Origin: SIG459 sp045631645
GTDB taxonomy: Bacteria; Bacillota; Clostridia; Oscillospirales; Oscillospiraceae
Direction of reading: 5' to 3'
DNA: 64,000 nucleotides
Assembly (NCBI GenBank): GCA_045631645.1
Contig: JAZQVC010000038.1
Location: 21,936 to 85,935 of the forward strand
Each line of letters opens with the position of its first letter. The first letter of the stretch is position 1. Below the pieces are notes generated by a model. The model had not been told where the DNA came from. It did not search any database and worked only from the letters and a program-made list of their open reading frames with translations. This document shows positions 17,080-25,098 of this stretch, piece after piece. A program made the translations under genes and the position numbers.

Positions 17080-18216
17080 ATGTCAATATATCTGGACAAT
17101 GCGGCAACCACACGAGTATGCCCCGAAGCTGCCGCTGCCGCATTGAAAGCAATGACAGAAGAATACGCAAATCCAAGTTCTACCCACCGTATGGGCAGAA
17201 ACGCCAAAAAGCTTCTTGATGATGCAAGAGCAAAGGTTGCAAAAGCCCTGGGCTGCACCAGCGACGAGGTTTATTTTACCTCCTGCGGAAGTGAAGGCGA
17301 TAACTGGGCAATCATTCAGGGTGCCCGCTATGCAGGCAGAAAGGGAAAACATATTATATCCTCCGCCGTTGAACATTCCGCCGTTAAAAAGAGTCTTGAA
17401 GTATTGGAAAAAGAAGGCTTCGAGGTAAGCGTTCTCTCCCCTGAAAAGGATGGAAGCATCTCAAAAGAGGCTGTACTTGCCGCTCTTCGCCCTGACACCT
17501 GCTTTATTACTCTTATGCTCGTTAACAACGAAGTAGGCGCAATTACGGATATTGCTGCTATCACCAAGGCAGTTAAGGCAAAAAATCCCAACATACTTGT
17601 TCACACTGACGCCGTTCAGGCTTTTTTGAAGATCCCCTTTAACACCGCCAAACTTGGAGTTGATCTTCTCAGCGTTAGCGGACACAAGGTTCATGCCCCC
17701 AAAGGTATAGGCGCCCTGTATATCAAAAAGGGACTCAATCTTCCTGCATATATCACCGGCGCCGGACAGGAAAGCGGAAAACGAGCCGGCACAGAGGCTA
17801 TGCCCCAAATACTTGCATTTGGAGAAGCTTGCGAAAGCGCCCGACTTAACTTCCCCGAATATCATCAGAGGCTCAAAGACCTTCGTGCTCACGCAGTTGA
17901 AAGGCTTGAAAGCGAGATTGACGGCGTTGTTATCATTGGCGGCGGAGCTCCTCAGCTTCTTTCCGTGGCACTCCCCGGCTACCGCAGTGAAGTTATAATG
18001 AACTTCCTTGAAGCTCGCGAGATTTATGTTTCCAAAGGCTCTGCTTGCAAGAAGGGTCGCCGCAGTCAGGTTCTTGAGGCAATGAAGCTTCCTCCCGAGG
18101 TTATGGACGGCGCAATCCGCGTCAGCTTCTGCCGCTACACCACCCTTGAAGAAATCGATGCCCTTTGTGACGCTTTGAGAGACGCCCATCAGACTCTCCG
18201 ATCTTCTGTGAAATAA
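17080..18216 (+). CDS. Cysteine desulfurase (NifS/IscS family)
   Basis: This 378-residue PLP enzyme takes sulfur from cysteine as an enzyme-bound persulfide for Fe-S clusters or tRNA thiolation. The motifs YLDNAATTRV and SGHKVHAPKGIGALY (PLP lysine) are present. The active-site cysteine lies in SKGSACKKG near residue 325. The ATG at 17080 has GGAG 9 bases upstream. No iscU or thiI gene follows; a terminator does. Its divergent position next to MtaB, a sulfur-inserting tRNA enzyme with Fe-S clusters, suggests it may feed that pathway, but this is only inference. Confidence 0.92.
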   Translation: MSIYLDNAATTRVCPEAAAAALKAMTEEYANPSSTHRMGRNAKKLLDDARAKVAKALGCTSDEVYFTSCGSEGDNWAIIQGARYAGRKGKHIISSAVEHSAVKKSLEVLEKEGFEVSVLSPEKDGSISKEAVLAALRPDTCFITLMLVNNEVGAITDIAAITKAVKAKNPNILVHTDAVQAFLKIPFNTAKLGVDLLSVSGHKVHAPKGIGALYIKKGLNLPAYITGAGQESGKRAGTEAMPQILAFGEACESARLNFPEYHQRLKDLRAHAVERLESEIDGVVIIGGGAPQLLSVALPGYRSEVIMNFLEAREIYVSKGSACKKGRRSQVLEAMKLPPEVMDGAIRVSFCRYTTLEEIDALCDALRDAHQTLRSSVK

Positions 18217-18221
18217 TTATA

Positions 18222-18258
18222 GAAAAATCCCCCGAGTTCTCTACTCGGGGGATTTTTA
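18222..18258. terminator. Bidirectional terminator between the cysteine desulfurase and AI-2E genes
   Basis: A stem of about 12 bp (arms about 18226-18237 and 18243-18254) with a five-cytosine run on one side is flanked by A- and T-runs. Confidence 0.88.
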
Positions 18259-18259
18259 A

Positions 18260-19678
18260 TCATTCTTCAGTGTTTTCGGAAATCTTGGGCTCTTCTGTGG
18301 TTTTTTCTTCGCCCGCGGACTTATGCCTATTTTTGACATCCATAAAGCGTTTCCAGAGATTGCCCTTGTAATTATTCTTATGAGCTCTGAATTCTTTTTT
18401 GTCAGCTCTGTCTCTTTCGGGGTCGCGCTGGAGAGGTTCCCCAGTCTTGGGGTCAATATAACTTATATTCTTATAAACATCTCCATCCGTGGGAAGACCG
18501 CTTCTTCTCAGCTTGCGGTTAACAAGGTTGGTAATGAGGGTGTAAATGAGAACAAACACGGGAACGCCAAGGAGCATACCGCCGAATCCAAAAAGACCGG
18601 AGCCAACGATAATGGAGAACATTATCCAGAATCCGTTTATACCGACAATGTTTCCGAGAATCTTGGGGCCAAGGAAATTGCCGTCAAACTGCTGCAGAAC
18701 AATAATGAAAATTGTAAAAATAAGAGCCTTAACGGGAGATACCATGAAAATTATCATTATGGAAGGTATTGCTCCGATGAAAGGTCCAAAGAAAGGAATA
18801 ATATTTGTTATACCAACAATAACGGCAATCAGCATGGAATAAGGCATTCCCAGTATTGCGCAGCCGATATAGCAGATAACACCTATGATAGCGCTGTCAA
18901 GAATTCTTCCGGAGATAAAGCCATTGAATACTCTGTCTGCAAAACCTACGCCCATTATTACCTTCTCTGCAGCCTCAACGGAGAAAATGCAATAGACAAG
19001 CTTTTTCATATAGGCGCCGAAAGCATTGCGGTTATAAAGAACATAGACCGACGCAACCATGCCGATAATGATATTATAAACGCCTTTCAGAACGGTGAGA
19101 ACACCGCTGGTGATGTTGCTCACGAATCCGGCAAGTTCGGGGATTATGGCCTCAATCCATCCGAAAATGGATTCAGAAATATTACCAATGGAAATTCCGA
19201 GGGTTGATGCCAGCTCAGGATAATCTGCAAAGAACTTTTCTATCCATGCATAAACAGAGTTAATATAGTCTCCGCTGTTTTGAACAATGTTCTGAAGGCT
19301 GATAATCAACTGAGGAGCGACAAGCCAGATAAATGCAGATATGAGTATAATCAGGGTAAGCATAGAGAAAAGAACCGCAAGTCCTCTATGAGTATTTTTA
19401 TGCTTGCCTTCCCTGCCATTTCTGAATTTTTTATTTATAAAAGCAATCAGCGGCAAAAATACATGGCGTTCATATATATTTGTCAATGGACAAAGAAGAT
19501 AGGAAATAACAAGACCCCAGATAAAGGGACTAAGTATAGTAAATAACCTTCCTATTTTTGCCCCTATTACGGAGAACTGAGAGAGAATGAGATAAAAAGC
19601 CACTGAGCAAACAATAACCAAAAAGGCAGTTATACCCCAGTAGAGATATTTTTTGTCCCATCTGAATCTTTTCATCAA
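18260..19678 (-). CDS. AI-2E family transporter (TqsA/YtvI type)
   Basis: This 472-residue membrane protein belongs to the AI-2E transporter family (once PerM/YtvI). It has two N-terminal helices, a periplasmic-facing amphipathic region, then a C-terminal bundle with the family motif GITNIIPFFGPFIGAIPS and QQFDGNFLGPKILG. Members export the signal AI-2 or act as Na+/H+ antiporters; in spore formers one paralogue (YtvI) is linked to sporulation. The C-terminal 60 residues form a charged cytoplasmic tail (EKTTEEPKISENTEE). The role here is unresolved. Its upstream region is the 470-base gap that holds a Spo0A-like box. Confidence 0.88.
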   Translation of the reverse strand: MMKRFRWDKKYLYWGITAFLVIVCSVAFYLILSQFSVIGAKIGRLFTILSPFIWGLVISYLLCPLTNIYERHVFLPLIAFINKKFRNGREGKHKNTHRGLAVLFSMLTLIILISAFIWLVAPQLIISLQNIVQNSGDYINSVYAWIEKFFADYPELASTLGISIGNISESIFGWIEAIIPELAGFVSNITSGVLTVLKGVYNIIIGMVASVYVLYNRNAFGAYMKKLVYCIFSVEAAEKVIMGVGFADRVFNGFISGRILDSAIIGVICYIGCAILGMPYSMLIAVIVGITNIIPFFGPFIGAIPSIMIIFMVSPVKALIFTIFIIVLQQFDGNFLGPKILGNIVGINGFWIMFSIIVGSGLFGFGGMLLGVPVFVLIYTLITNLVNRKLRRSGLPTDGDVYKNISYIDPKTGEPLQRDPERDRADKKEFRAHKNNYKGNLWKRFMDVKNRHKSAGEEKTTEEPKISENTEE

Positions 19679-19833
19679 TCAATACCATCCATTATATAGA
19701 ATTCCATTTATAAGTTTACTATTTTGCAATCAAAGCGTCAACTGTTTATAAAATTATATTGCTATATTTTTCAAATTCTTAACATTTTCAATGTGGAAAA
19801 GTATTTCAGCGCCCGAAAATCTCGCTGTCGTTA

Positions 19834-19844
19834 TTTGTCGAAAA
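19834..19844 (+). promoter_or_regulatory. Spo0A-type binding box
   Basis: The sequence TTTGTCGAAAA contains the full TGTCGAA core of the Spo0A (0A) box. It lies 156 bases before the AI-2E gene start and 318 bases before dacF. Spo0A is the master regulator of sporulation, and the window carries sporulation genes. Binding is inferred from sequence only. Confidence 0.55.
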
Positions 19845-20085
19845 TAATAATTTATACCAATTTCATTTGTTATGTTAACCTTTTATGAATATTTGAAATA
19901 CAAAATGTGGATTTTTACTTGTTGACAAACCTGTTGGAAATGTTAAAAACCTTGATTTTCAATGCTTTTCTAAGGATACAAGTTAAAACTTAGAAATACA
20001 TGGTTAATGAATATTAAGAATTAAAATAATTATTAAATCTATTATGTAAAACTATCGTAAACGATTTCTAAAAGAAGTGAATAGC

Positions 20086-20150
20086 TCGCCCCTCAGAGGC
20101 ATATTCATCAGATAAGCAATTATAATTTTCACACTCAGTTGGAGGGGCGA
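20086..20150 (+). repeat. Inverted repeat covering the dacF ribosome-binding site
   Basis: Bases 20086-20094 are the exact reverse complement of 20142-20150, which contains the GGAGGGGCG ribosome site of dacF. If transcribed, the two 9-base arms could pair across a 47-base loop. A TATAAT at 20121-20126 lies between them, so a transcript from that box would lack the left arm. Confidence 0.5.
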
Positions 20151-20151
20151 C

Positions 20152-21321
20152 ATGAAAAAAATCACCTCATTGATTATGACACTAATGATTATATTGTCCT
20201 CATTTACTATGGCATATGCCAACGATGATAATTACGTAGACATTGTAGGAGATAAGGTGCCCTCAGCAGTACTTATTGAGGCTGAAACCGGAGAGATTAT
20301 CTTCCAGAAGGATGCTTACAGCCGAAGGGCTCCTGCTTCCGTTACAAAAATCATGACTATGCTGCTTGCTGCCGAAGCAGTAGAAAAAGGTCTGGTAAGC
20401 CTTGATGAAATCGTGACGACATCTGCACGGGCGGCGAGCATGGGAGGAAGCCAGATATGGCTCGAAGAGGGAGAAACAATGTCCTTCGGAGAAATGCTCA
20501 AATGCATCGCTGTTGTTTCCGCCAACGATTGCTGCGTTGCAATAGCTGAGCATTTAGCCGGAAGCGAAGAAGCTTTCGTTGCCAAGATGAATGATAAGGC
20601 TGCATCTTTGGGATTGGAAAACAGCAATTTCGTATGCTGCAGTGGATTGAGCGACAGCAACGAGCATTATAGCTGCGCTTATGACCTGGCAATAATAAGC
20701 CGAGAGCTCCTGAAATATGATTTTATCAGAAAATACACAACGACATGGACGGACAGTATTCGCGGCGGAGAGTTTACGTTGAATAATACAAATAAACTCG
20801 TCTATCATTTTCCTGATACAACAGGGCTTAAAACAGGTTTTACAAGCAAAGCGGGTCACTGTCTTGCCGCAAGCGCCAAACGCAGCGGCACCGAATTCAT
20901 TGCTGTTGTTCTAGGATGCGAAAGCTCCTCTGCCCGTTTCGAAGCAGCCAAGTCTCTTCTCAATTATGCTTTTTCAAATTACACGCTCATTTCGCTTGAT
21001 GAACTATGTTCATTGCCTCCCATCAAGGTTGAGATGGGCAAATCAGATTGCATTAACGGTGTTATCTCCGAAAATCATATTTTGATAAAAAAAGATTTGG
21101 ATTCCTCTATCAACTGCCTGCCGCAGCTCCCCGAAAAAATCAGTGCACCAATTGCGGAGGGGCAAAAACTTGGAACAGTAAAAATTATGGCAGGTGACGT
21201 GGAGATAAAAGAAATTGAAGTTGTGGCAACCGAAGCAATAGCATCTATGGCCTATTTTGACCTACTCCGTGCCTTCCTGGCATCACTGCAAAATTTTCTT
21301 GTAATAAATGCCGAGTTATAG
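20152..21321 (+). CDS. dacF: D-alanyl-D-alanine carboxypeptidase (DacF/PBP5 family)
   Basis: This 389-residue exported penicillin-binding protein trims the terminal D-Ala from peptidoglycan stem peptides. The signal peptide spans about 1-24. All three active-site motifs are visible: SVTK (SxxK, near residue 64), SAND (SxN) and KTGFT (KTG). A beta-rich C-terminal domain follows. In Bacillus, dacF homologues are made in the forespore and adjust cortex cross-linking, which would fit the sporulation genes in this window; a vegetative role is equally possible. GGAGG lies 6 bases before the ATG and can be covered by an upstream complementary stretch. Confidence 0.88.
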   Translation: MKKITSLIMTLMIILSSFTMAYANDDNYVDIVGDKVPSAVLIEAETGEIIFQKDAYSRRAPASVTKIMTMLLAAEAVEKGLVSLDEIVTTSARAASMGGSQIWLEEGETMSFGEMLKCIAVVSANDCCVAIAEHLAGSEEAFVAKMNDKAASLGLENSNFVCCSGLSDSNEHYSCAYDLAIISRELLKYDFIRKYTTTWTDSIRGGEFTLNNTNKLVYHFPDTTGLKTGFTSKAGHCLAASAKRSGTEFIAVVLGCESSSARFEAAKSLLNYAFSNYTLISLDELCSLPPIKVEMGKSDCINGVISENHILIKKDLDSSINCLPQLPEKISAPIAEGQKLGTVKIMAGDVEIKEIEVVATEAIASMAYFDLLRAFLASLQNFLVINAEL

Positions 21322-21389
21322 TAAAATTTCTATAACTAAACAGAGCAACACGATACGATAAAACTAATTTCAGATTGGAGAACTTAACT

Positions 21390-22673
21390 ATGGTAAAAGT
21401 TGATCTCAGCGGTGCAAAAGATTTTTTTGACGCTACCGGTCCTGACTATGCAGCTGCTGCAGAAGCACACCGCACTCTTTTCAATGGCACCGGCGCAGGA
21501 AATGACTTTATCGGCTGGCTCAATCTCCCCCAGCGTATAATCGACACCGAGCTTAAAGCAATCCTTGCTGCTGCAGACAAAATAAAGAAGCAGTCCGACG
21601 TTCTTCTTGTTGTTGGCATCGGCGGCAGCTATCTTGGCGCCCGCGCTGCTATTGAGCTTCTGCAGACCCCCAGTCATAACCGCATCAGCGGCGAGACCGA
21701 AGTTTATTTTATGGGCAACACCGTCTCCCCCGATGCAATAAACGAGCTCATCGCTGTTCTCGGCGACAGAGATTTCTCCGTTAACGTTATCAGCAAGTCC
21801 GGCGGCACCCTTGAGCCCGCTCTTGGTTTCCGTGTTGCCAAGGCTCTTCTTGAGCGCAAGTATGGACGCACCGCTGCCAAAAAGCGTATTTACGCAACCA
21901 CCGACGGTGCCAAGGGCACGCTCTACAACATTGCAAAAAACGAAGGCTATGACATGTTTGTGGTTCCCGACGATGTTGGTGGACGCTACAGCGTTCTTTC
22001 CGCCGTTGGCCTTCTTCCTATGGCAGTTGCAGGAATTGACATCGTAACTGTCCTCAACTGTGCGGTTGAGGAAATGCGCGCCCTTTCCCTTTCTTCTCCC
22101 GATAACCCCGCCTGGCAGTATGCTGCAGCAAGACAGCATCTTTACAGCAAGGGCAAGAACATTGAGATCCTTGCCGGCTATGAGCCTTCCTTCCGCTTTT
22201 TCGCAGAGTGGTGGAAGCAGCTTTACGGCGAAAGCGAAGGCAAAAATTCCATCGGCATTTATCCCGCATCCGTTGAGTATACCGCCGACCTCCACTCTAT
22301 GGGACAGTATGTTCAGGATGGTCCCCGCACTCTCATGGAGACCGTTGTAACTTTCGACGCTCCCCGCGCCGACTATAAAGTTCCCTTTGAGATGGGCGAC
22401 CCCGACGGACTTAACTATCTGGCAGGTCGCAACTTCTCCGACATTATGGCCACCGTTGTTGATGCTGTTAAAGCAGCTCATATCTCCGGCGGTGTACCCA
22501 ACATCGGAATTTCTGTTCCCTCCAGAGATGAAGCCGGTTTTGCATCTCTCGTTTGCTTCTTTGAAGTTGCCTGCGGCATTTCCGCTTATATGACGGGTGT
22601 TAACCCCTTCAACCAGCCCGGTGTTGAAGAATATAAAAAGAATATGTTCCGTATGCTCAAAGAACTTAAATGA
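21390..22673 (+). CDS. pgi: Glucose-6-phosphate isomerase
   Basis: This 427-residue cytoplasmic glycolytic enzyme interconverts glucose 6-phosphate and fructose 6-phosphate. The SIS-type sugar-phosphate site VGIGGSYLGARAAIELL, the VISKSGGTLEPALGFR loop, and the C-terminal GVEEYKKNMF motif with its catalytic lysine are present. The ATG at 21390 has GGAG 9 bases upstream; a TTG at 21375 overlaps that site and was not chosen. The length suits the short Firmicute form. It is probably transcribed alone. Confidence 0.96.
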   Translation: MVKVDLSGAKDFFDATGPDYAAAAEAHRTLFNGTGAGNDFIGWLNLPQRIIDTELKAILAAADKIKKQSDVLLVVGIGGSYLGARAAIELLQTPSHNRISGETEVYFMGNTVSPDAINELIAVLGDRDFSVNVISKSGGTLEPALGFRVAKALLERKYGRTAAKKRIYATTDGAKGTLYNIAKNEGYDMFVVPDDVGGRYSVLSAVGLLPMAVAGIDIVTVLNCAVEEMRALSLSSPDNPAWQYAAARQHLYSKGKNIEILAGYEPSFRFFAEWWKQLYGESEGKNSIGIYPASVEYTADLHSMGQYVQDGPRTLMETVVTFDAPRADYKVPFEMGDPDGLNYLAGRNFSDIMATVVDAVKAAHISGGVPNIGISVPSRDEAGFASLVCFFEVACGISAYMTGVNPFNQPGVEEYKKNMFRMLKELK

Positions 22674-22691
22674 ATTTTGTAATTTTAAGCA

Positions 22692-22720
22692 TTGAAGTTA
22701 TTGTAATTTAGTGTTATTAT
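22692..22720 (+). promoter_or_regulatory. Promoter of the small P-loop gene
   Basis: TTGAAG (22692-22697) and TATTAT (22715-22720) are separated by 17 bases. The start point would be near 22727, about 60 bases before the ATG at 22787. Confidence 0.5.
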
Positions 22721-22786
22721 ATATACACAGCTAAGGCTGTTTTACAAAAAAAGCATTTTTTACTACACAAAAGGAGCGTGGTTAAT

Positions 22787-23197
22787 ATGGTTAAGCTTAT
22801 TATGGGTCTCAAGGGCTCCGGCAAGACCAAAACTCTCGTCGATCTGGTTGTTAAGGCAGTTTCCGAGGAAAACGGCAATGTTGTCTGCATCGAGAAGGAC
22901 AAGAAACTTACTTATGATATTCCCTATTCCGCACGTCTTATCAACGCTAGTGAATATGGTATTAATTCCAATGCACTTCTTCGTGGTTTTATCTGCGGCC
23001 TCCATGCAGGCAACTATGATATAACTCACGTTTTCATTGATAATTTCTACAAGATTCTTGATGACGCATCCTATGATGCAGTTGCTGACCTCCTTGATTG
23101 GATGTATGATTTCGGCAAGGAGAACAACATCAAATTCACCATCACCATCACCGACGACGCTGAAAACGTCCCCGAGCGCATCAAGAGATATTTCTAA
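22787..23197 (+). CDS. Small P-loop protein of unknown function
   Basis: This 136-residue soluble protein has a clear Walker A (MGLKGSGKTK) at its very N-terminus and a Walker B-like strand (THVFIDNF) near residue 85. It has no further domain and is close to the minimum size for a P-loop NTPase. The length is far below that of PilT-type or kinase families it might resemble. The ATG at 22787 is preceded by AAGGAG at 10 bases; the GTG at 22778 touches that site. It has its own promoter and terminator. The substrate and role are unknown. Small ATP-binding proteins like this occur singly in clostridial genomes. Confidence 0.72.
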   Translation: MVKLIMGLKGSGKTKTLVDLVVKAVSEENGNVVCIEKDKKLTYDIPYSARLINASEYGINSNALLRGFICGLHAGNYDITHVFIDNFYKILDDASYDAVADLLDWMYDFGKENNIKFTITITDDAENVPERIKRYF

Positions 23198-23209
23198 ATA
23201 CATAAAGCT

Positions 23210-23241
23210 AAACGCCTTGCTTTTGCAAGGCGTATTTTTAT
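23210..23241 (+). terminator. Terminator after the small P-loop gene
   Basis: A 9-bp stem (23212-23220 with 23225-23233) closes a TTTT loop and is followed by ATTTTTATT. Confidence 0.85.
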
Positions 23242-23307
23242 TGCATAATCCGCTCCGATATGGCACTATAAGCATGTATACGATTTTTGACAAGGAGGGC
23301 AGAAAAA

Positions 23308-25098
23308 GTGAAAAATAAAAATGTAATAAAATCTATCAAGGGTACTAAAAGATATTTTGTTCCCGCGCTTTTCTGCACCCTTTTTTATACACTTTTCAAA
23401 TTCCTCATTCCCCAGATAGTAGGTGTAACTGTAGATAATGTTATTGGCACACTTCCCACTGATGGACGCATTGCACAGTTTCTTATAGATTTGGGCGGAG
23501 GAAGAGAAAATCTTCGTGATAATCTTATTTTCTGCGCCCTTGCAATAGGTATCTCTGCCCTTGCCGAAGGTATATTTAACTATTTTTCCCGTATAAACAT
23601 CACCCGCGGCACGGAAAAATTCACCATGGAGCTTCGCAACACTCTTCTTCGCCATATCGAATCTCTCCCCTTCTCATGGCACACCAAAAACTCAACAGGT
23701 GATATTATACAGCGCAGCACCGCCGATGTTATGACCTTGAGAAACTTCATTTCATCTCAGCTTATTGAAGTTATAAAGACACTTATTCTTCTCAGCGTTG
23801 CTCTCGGAATCATGTTCTCAATGAACGTAAAGCTTGCCTTTGTATTCTTTGCAACCGTTCCCGTTATTGTTATTTATTCCCTGCTGTTCCACAGCCGCAT
23901 ATCTCGTCAGTTCCGCCATGCCGACGAAGCTGAGGGCGAACTTCTTACTCAGGTTCAGGAAAACCTCAGCGGAATACGCGTTGTGAGAGCCTTTGGTCGC
24001 GAGCGCCATGAGCTTGATAAATTTAACTCCACAAGCAACAAATATGTTAAAAACTGGGTCGATCTGGGATATACCCTTGGCTTTTTCTGGGGAATCGGAG
24101 ATCTTGCCACATGCATACAGCTGATGAGCGTAATTTGCGTCGGCGCATTTTTTGCCGCAAAGGGTGAGCTTAGCCTCGGAACTCTTCTTATATTCATAAG
24201 CTATACTCAGTCTCTTGCAGGCCCCGTTCGCAGTCTCGGCAAGTCTCTTTCCGAGCTAAGCAAAGCAGGTGTTTCCGCCGAACGCATCGAAGAAATTCTC
24301 TCCTCGCCTTCCGAAAGCGACAGCCCCGATGCTCTTTCCGAAGGTTTCGGTGGAGATATTGTATTTGAAAATGTAAGTTTTTCTTACGGAAACAATGAGG
24401 TACTGAGCAATATAAGCTTTTCAGTTCCCGAAGGCAGCACGCTTGGCATTTTAGGCACAACAGGCAGCGGCAAAAGCAGCCTCACTTATCTTCTCAATCG
24501 GCTGTATGATCCCTCTGAAGGCAGGATTACCATAGGCGGCAGAGATATCAAAAGCTTTAAGAAAAGCTATCTCCGCAAGAATATTGGTCTCGTGCTGCAG
24601 GATAATTTCCTCTTTTCAAAAACAATTGCCGAAAACATTTCCATTGCCTCGGATAATGCTGATATTGACGAAATACGCGAATGCGCCGCCACTGCTGCAG
24701 TGGACAGTGATATAAGTGCCTTCCCCGATGGTTACGACACTATGGTTGGCGAGCGCGGCGTTACCCTTTCTGGAGGTCAGCGCCAGAGAATTGCCATCGC
24801 ACGCACTTTGATGCAGCGCTGCAGCGTTATGATTTTTGACGATTCTCTTTCCGCCGTTGACATGGAAACCGATGCGCAGATTAGAGAAAGCCTTCGTCGC
24901 AATACTTCAAACTCAACGGTATTTCTTATCTCTCACCGCATCAACACCCTTATGGGTGCTGACAAGATTATCGTTATTGACGAAGGCAAAATCGTTGAAG
25001 AAGGCACACATGAAGCTCTTCTTGCCAAGGACGGTATCTATAGCCGCGTATGCGCTATTCAGTCCATGGCTGCAAAGGAGGTGGGCGAAGATGAATGA
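23308..25098 (+). CDS. ABC exporter half-transporter, subunit with non-canonical catalytic site
   Basis: This 596-residue protein has six transmembrane helices followed by an ATP-binding domain, as in type IV exporters of lipids, drugs or peptides. The Walker A is GTTGSGKSSL and the signature motif LSGGQRQR is intact. The Walker B ends in FDDS, so the catalytic glutamate is an aspartate. This is the pattern of the degenerate-site subunit in heterodimeric exporters (the TM287/288 and BmrCD type). The GTG at 23308 has AAGGAGG 9 bases upstream. The next gene overlaps it by 8 bases and encodes the partner. Confidence 0.88.
   Translation: MKNKNVIKSIKGTKRYFVPALFCTLFYTLFKFLIPQIVGVTVDNVIGTLPTDGRIAQFLIDLGGGRENLRDNLIFCALAIGISALAEGIFNYFSRINITRGTEKFTMELRNTLLRHIESLPFSWHTKNSTGDIIQRSTADVMTLRNFISSQLIEVIKTLILLSVALGIMFSMNVKLAFVFFATVPVIVIYSLLFHSRISRQFRHADEAEGELLTQVQENLSGIRVVRAFGRERHELDKFNSTSNKYVKNWVDLGYTLGFFWGIGDLATCIQLMSVICVGAFFAAKGELSLGTLLIFISYTQSLAGPVRSLGKSLSELSKAGVSAERIEEILSSPSESDSPDALSEGFGGDIVFENVSFSYGNNEVLSNISFSVPEGSTLGILGTTGSGKSSLTYLLNRLYDPSEGRITIGGRDIKSFKKSYLRKNIGLVLQDNFLFSKTIAENISIASDNADIDEIRECAATAAVDSDISAFPDGYDTMVGERGVTLSGGQRQRIAIARTLMQRCSVMIFDDSLSAVDMETDAQIRESLRRNTSNSTVFLISHRINTLMGADKIIVIDEGKIVEEGTHEALLAKDGIYSRVCAIQSMAAKEVGEDE

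Larger units (their letters stand above)
19679..20151. other. AT-rich 473-base intergenic region
   Basis: This is the longest stretch without a gene. It lies between two divergent genes, so it must hold both promoters. It contains a perfect Spo0A-type box (19834-19844), a TTGACA at 19922-19927 without a convincing -10 partner, a TATAAT at 20121-20126 close to dacF, and a 9-base inverted repeat involving the dacF ribosome site. No coding sequence or RNA gene that I recognise is present. Confidence 0.7.

Noticed and set aside
17012..17176. An upstream extension of mtaB
   Set aside because: It runs over the desulfurase promoter region and has no family similarity; the ATG at 17011 begins exactly at the conserved domain.
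19922..19927. A TTGACA in the large gap as a promoter -35 box
   Set aside because: No -10 box at a workable distance; it was left as a note only.
24836..25090. An upstream extension of the second ABC exporter gene
   Set aside because: It lies within the ATP-binding domain of the first exporter gene; the ATG at 25091 has a ribosome site and begins at the family start.
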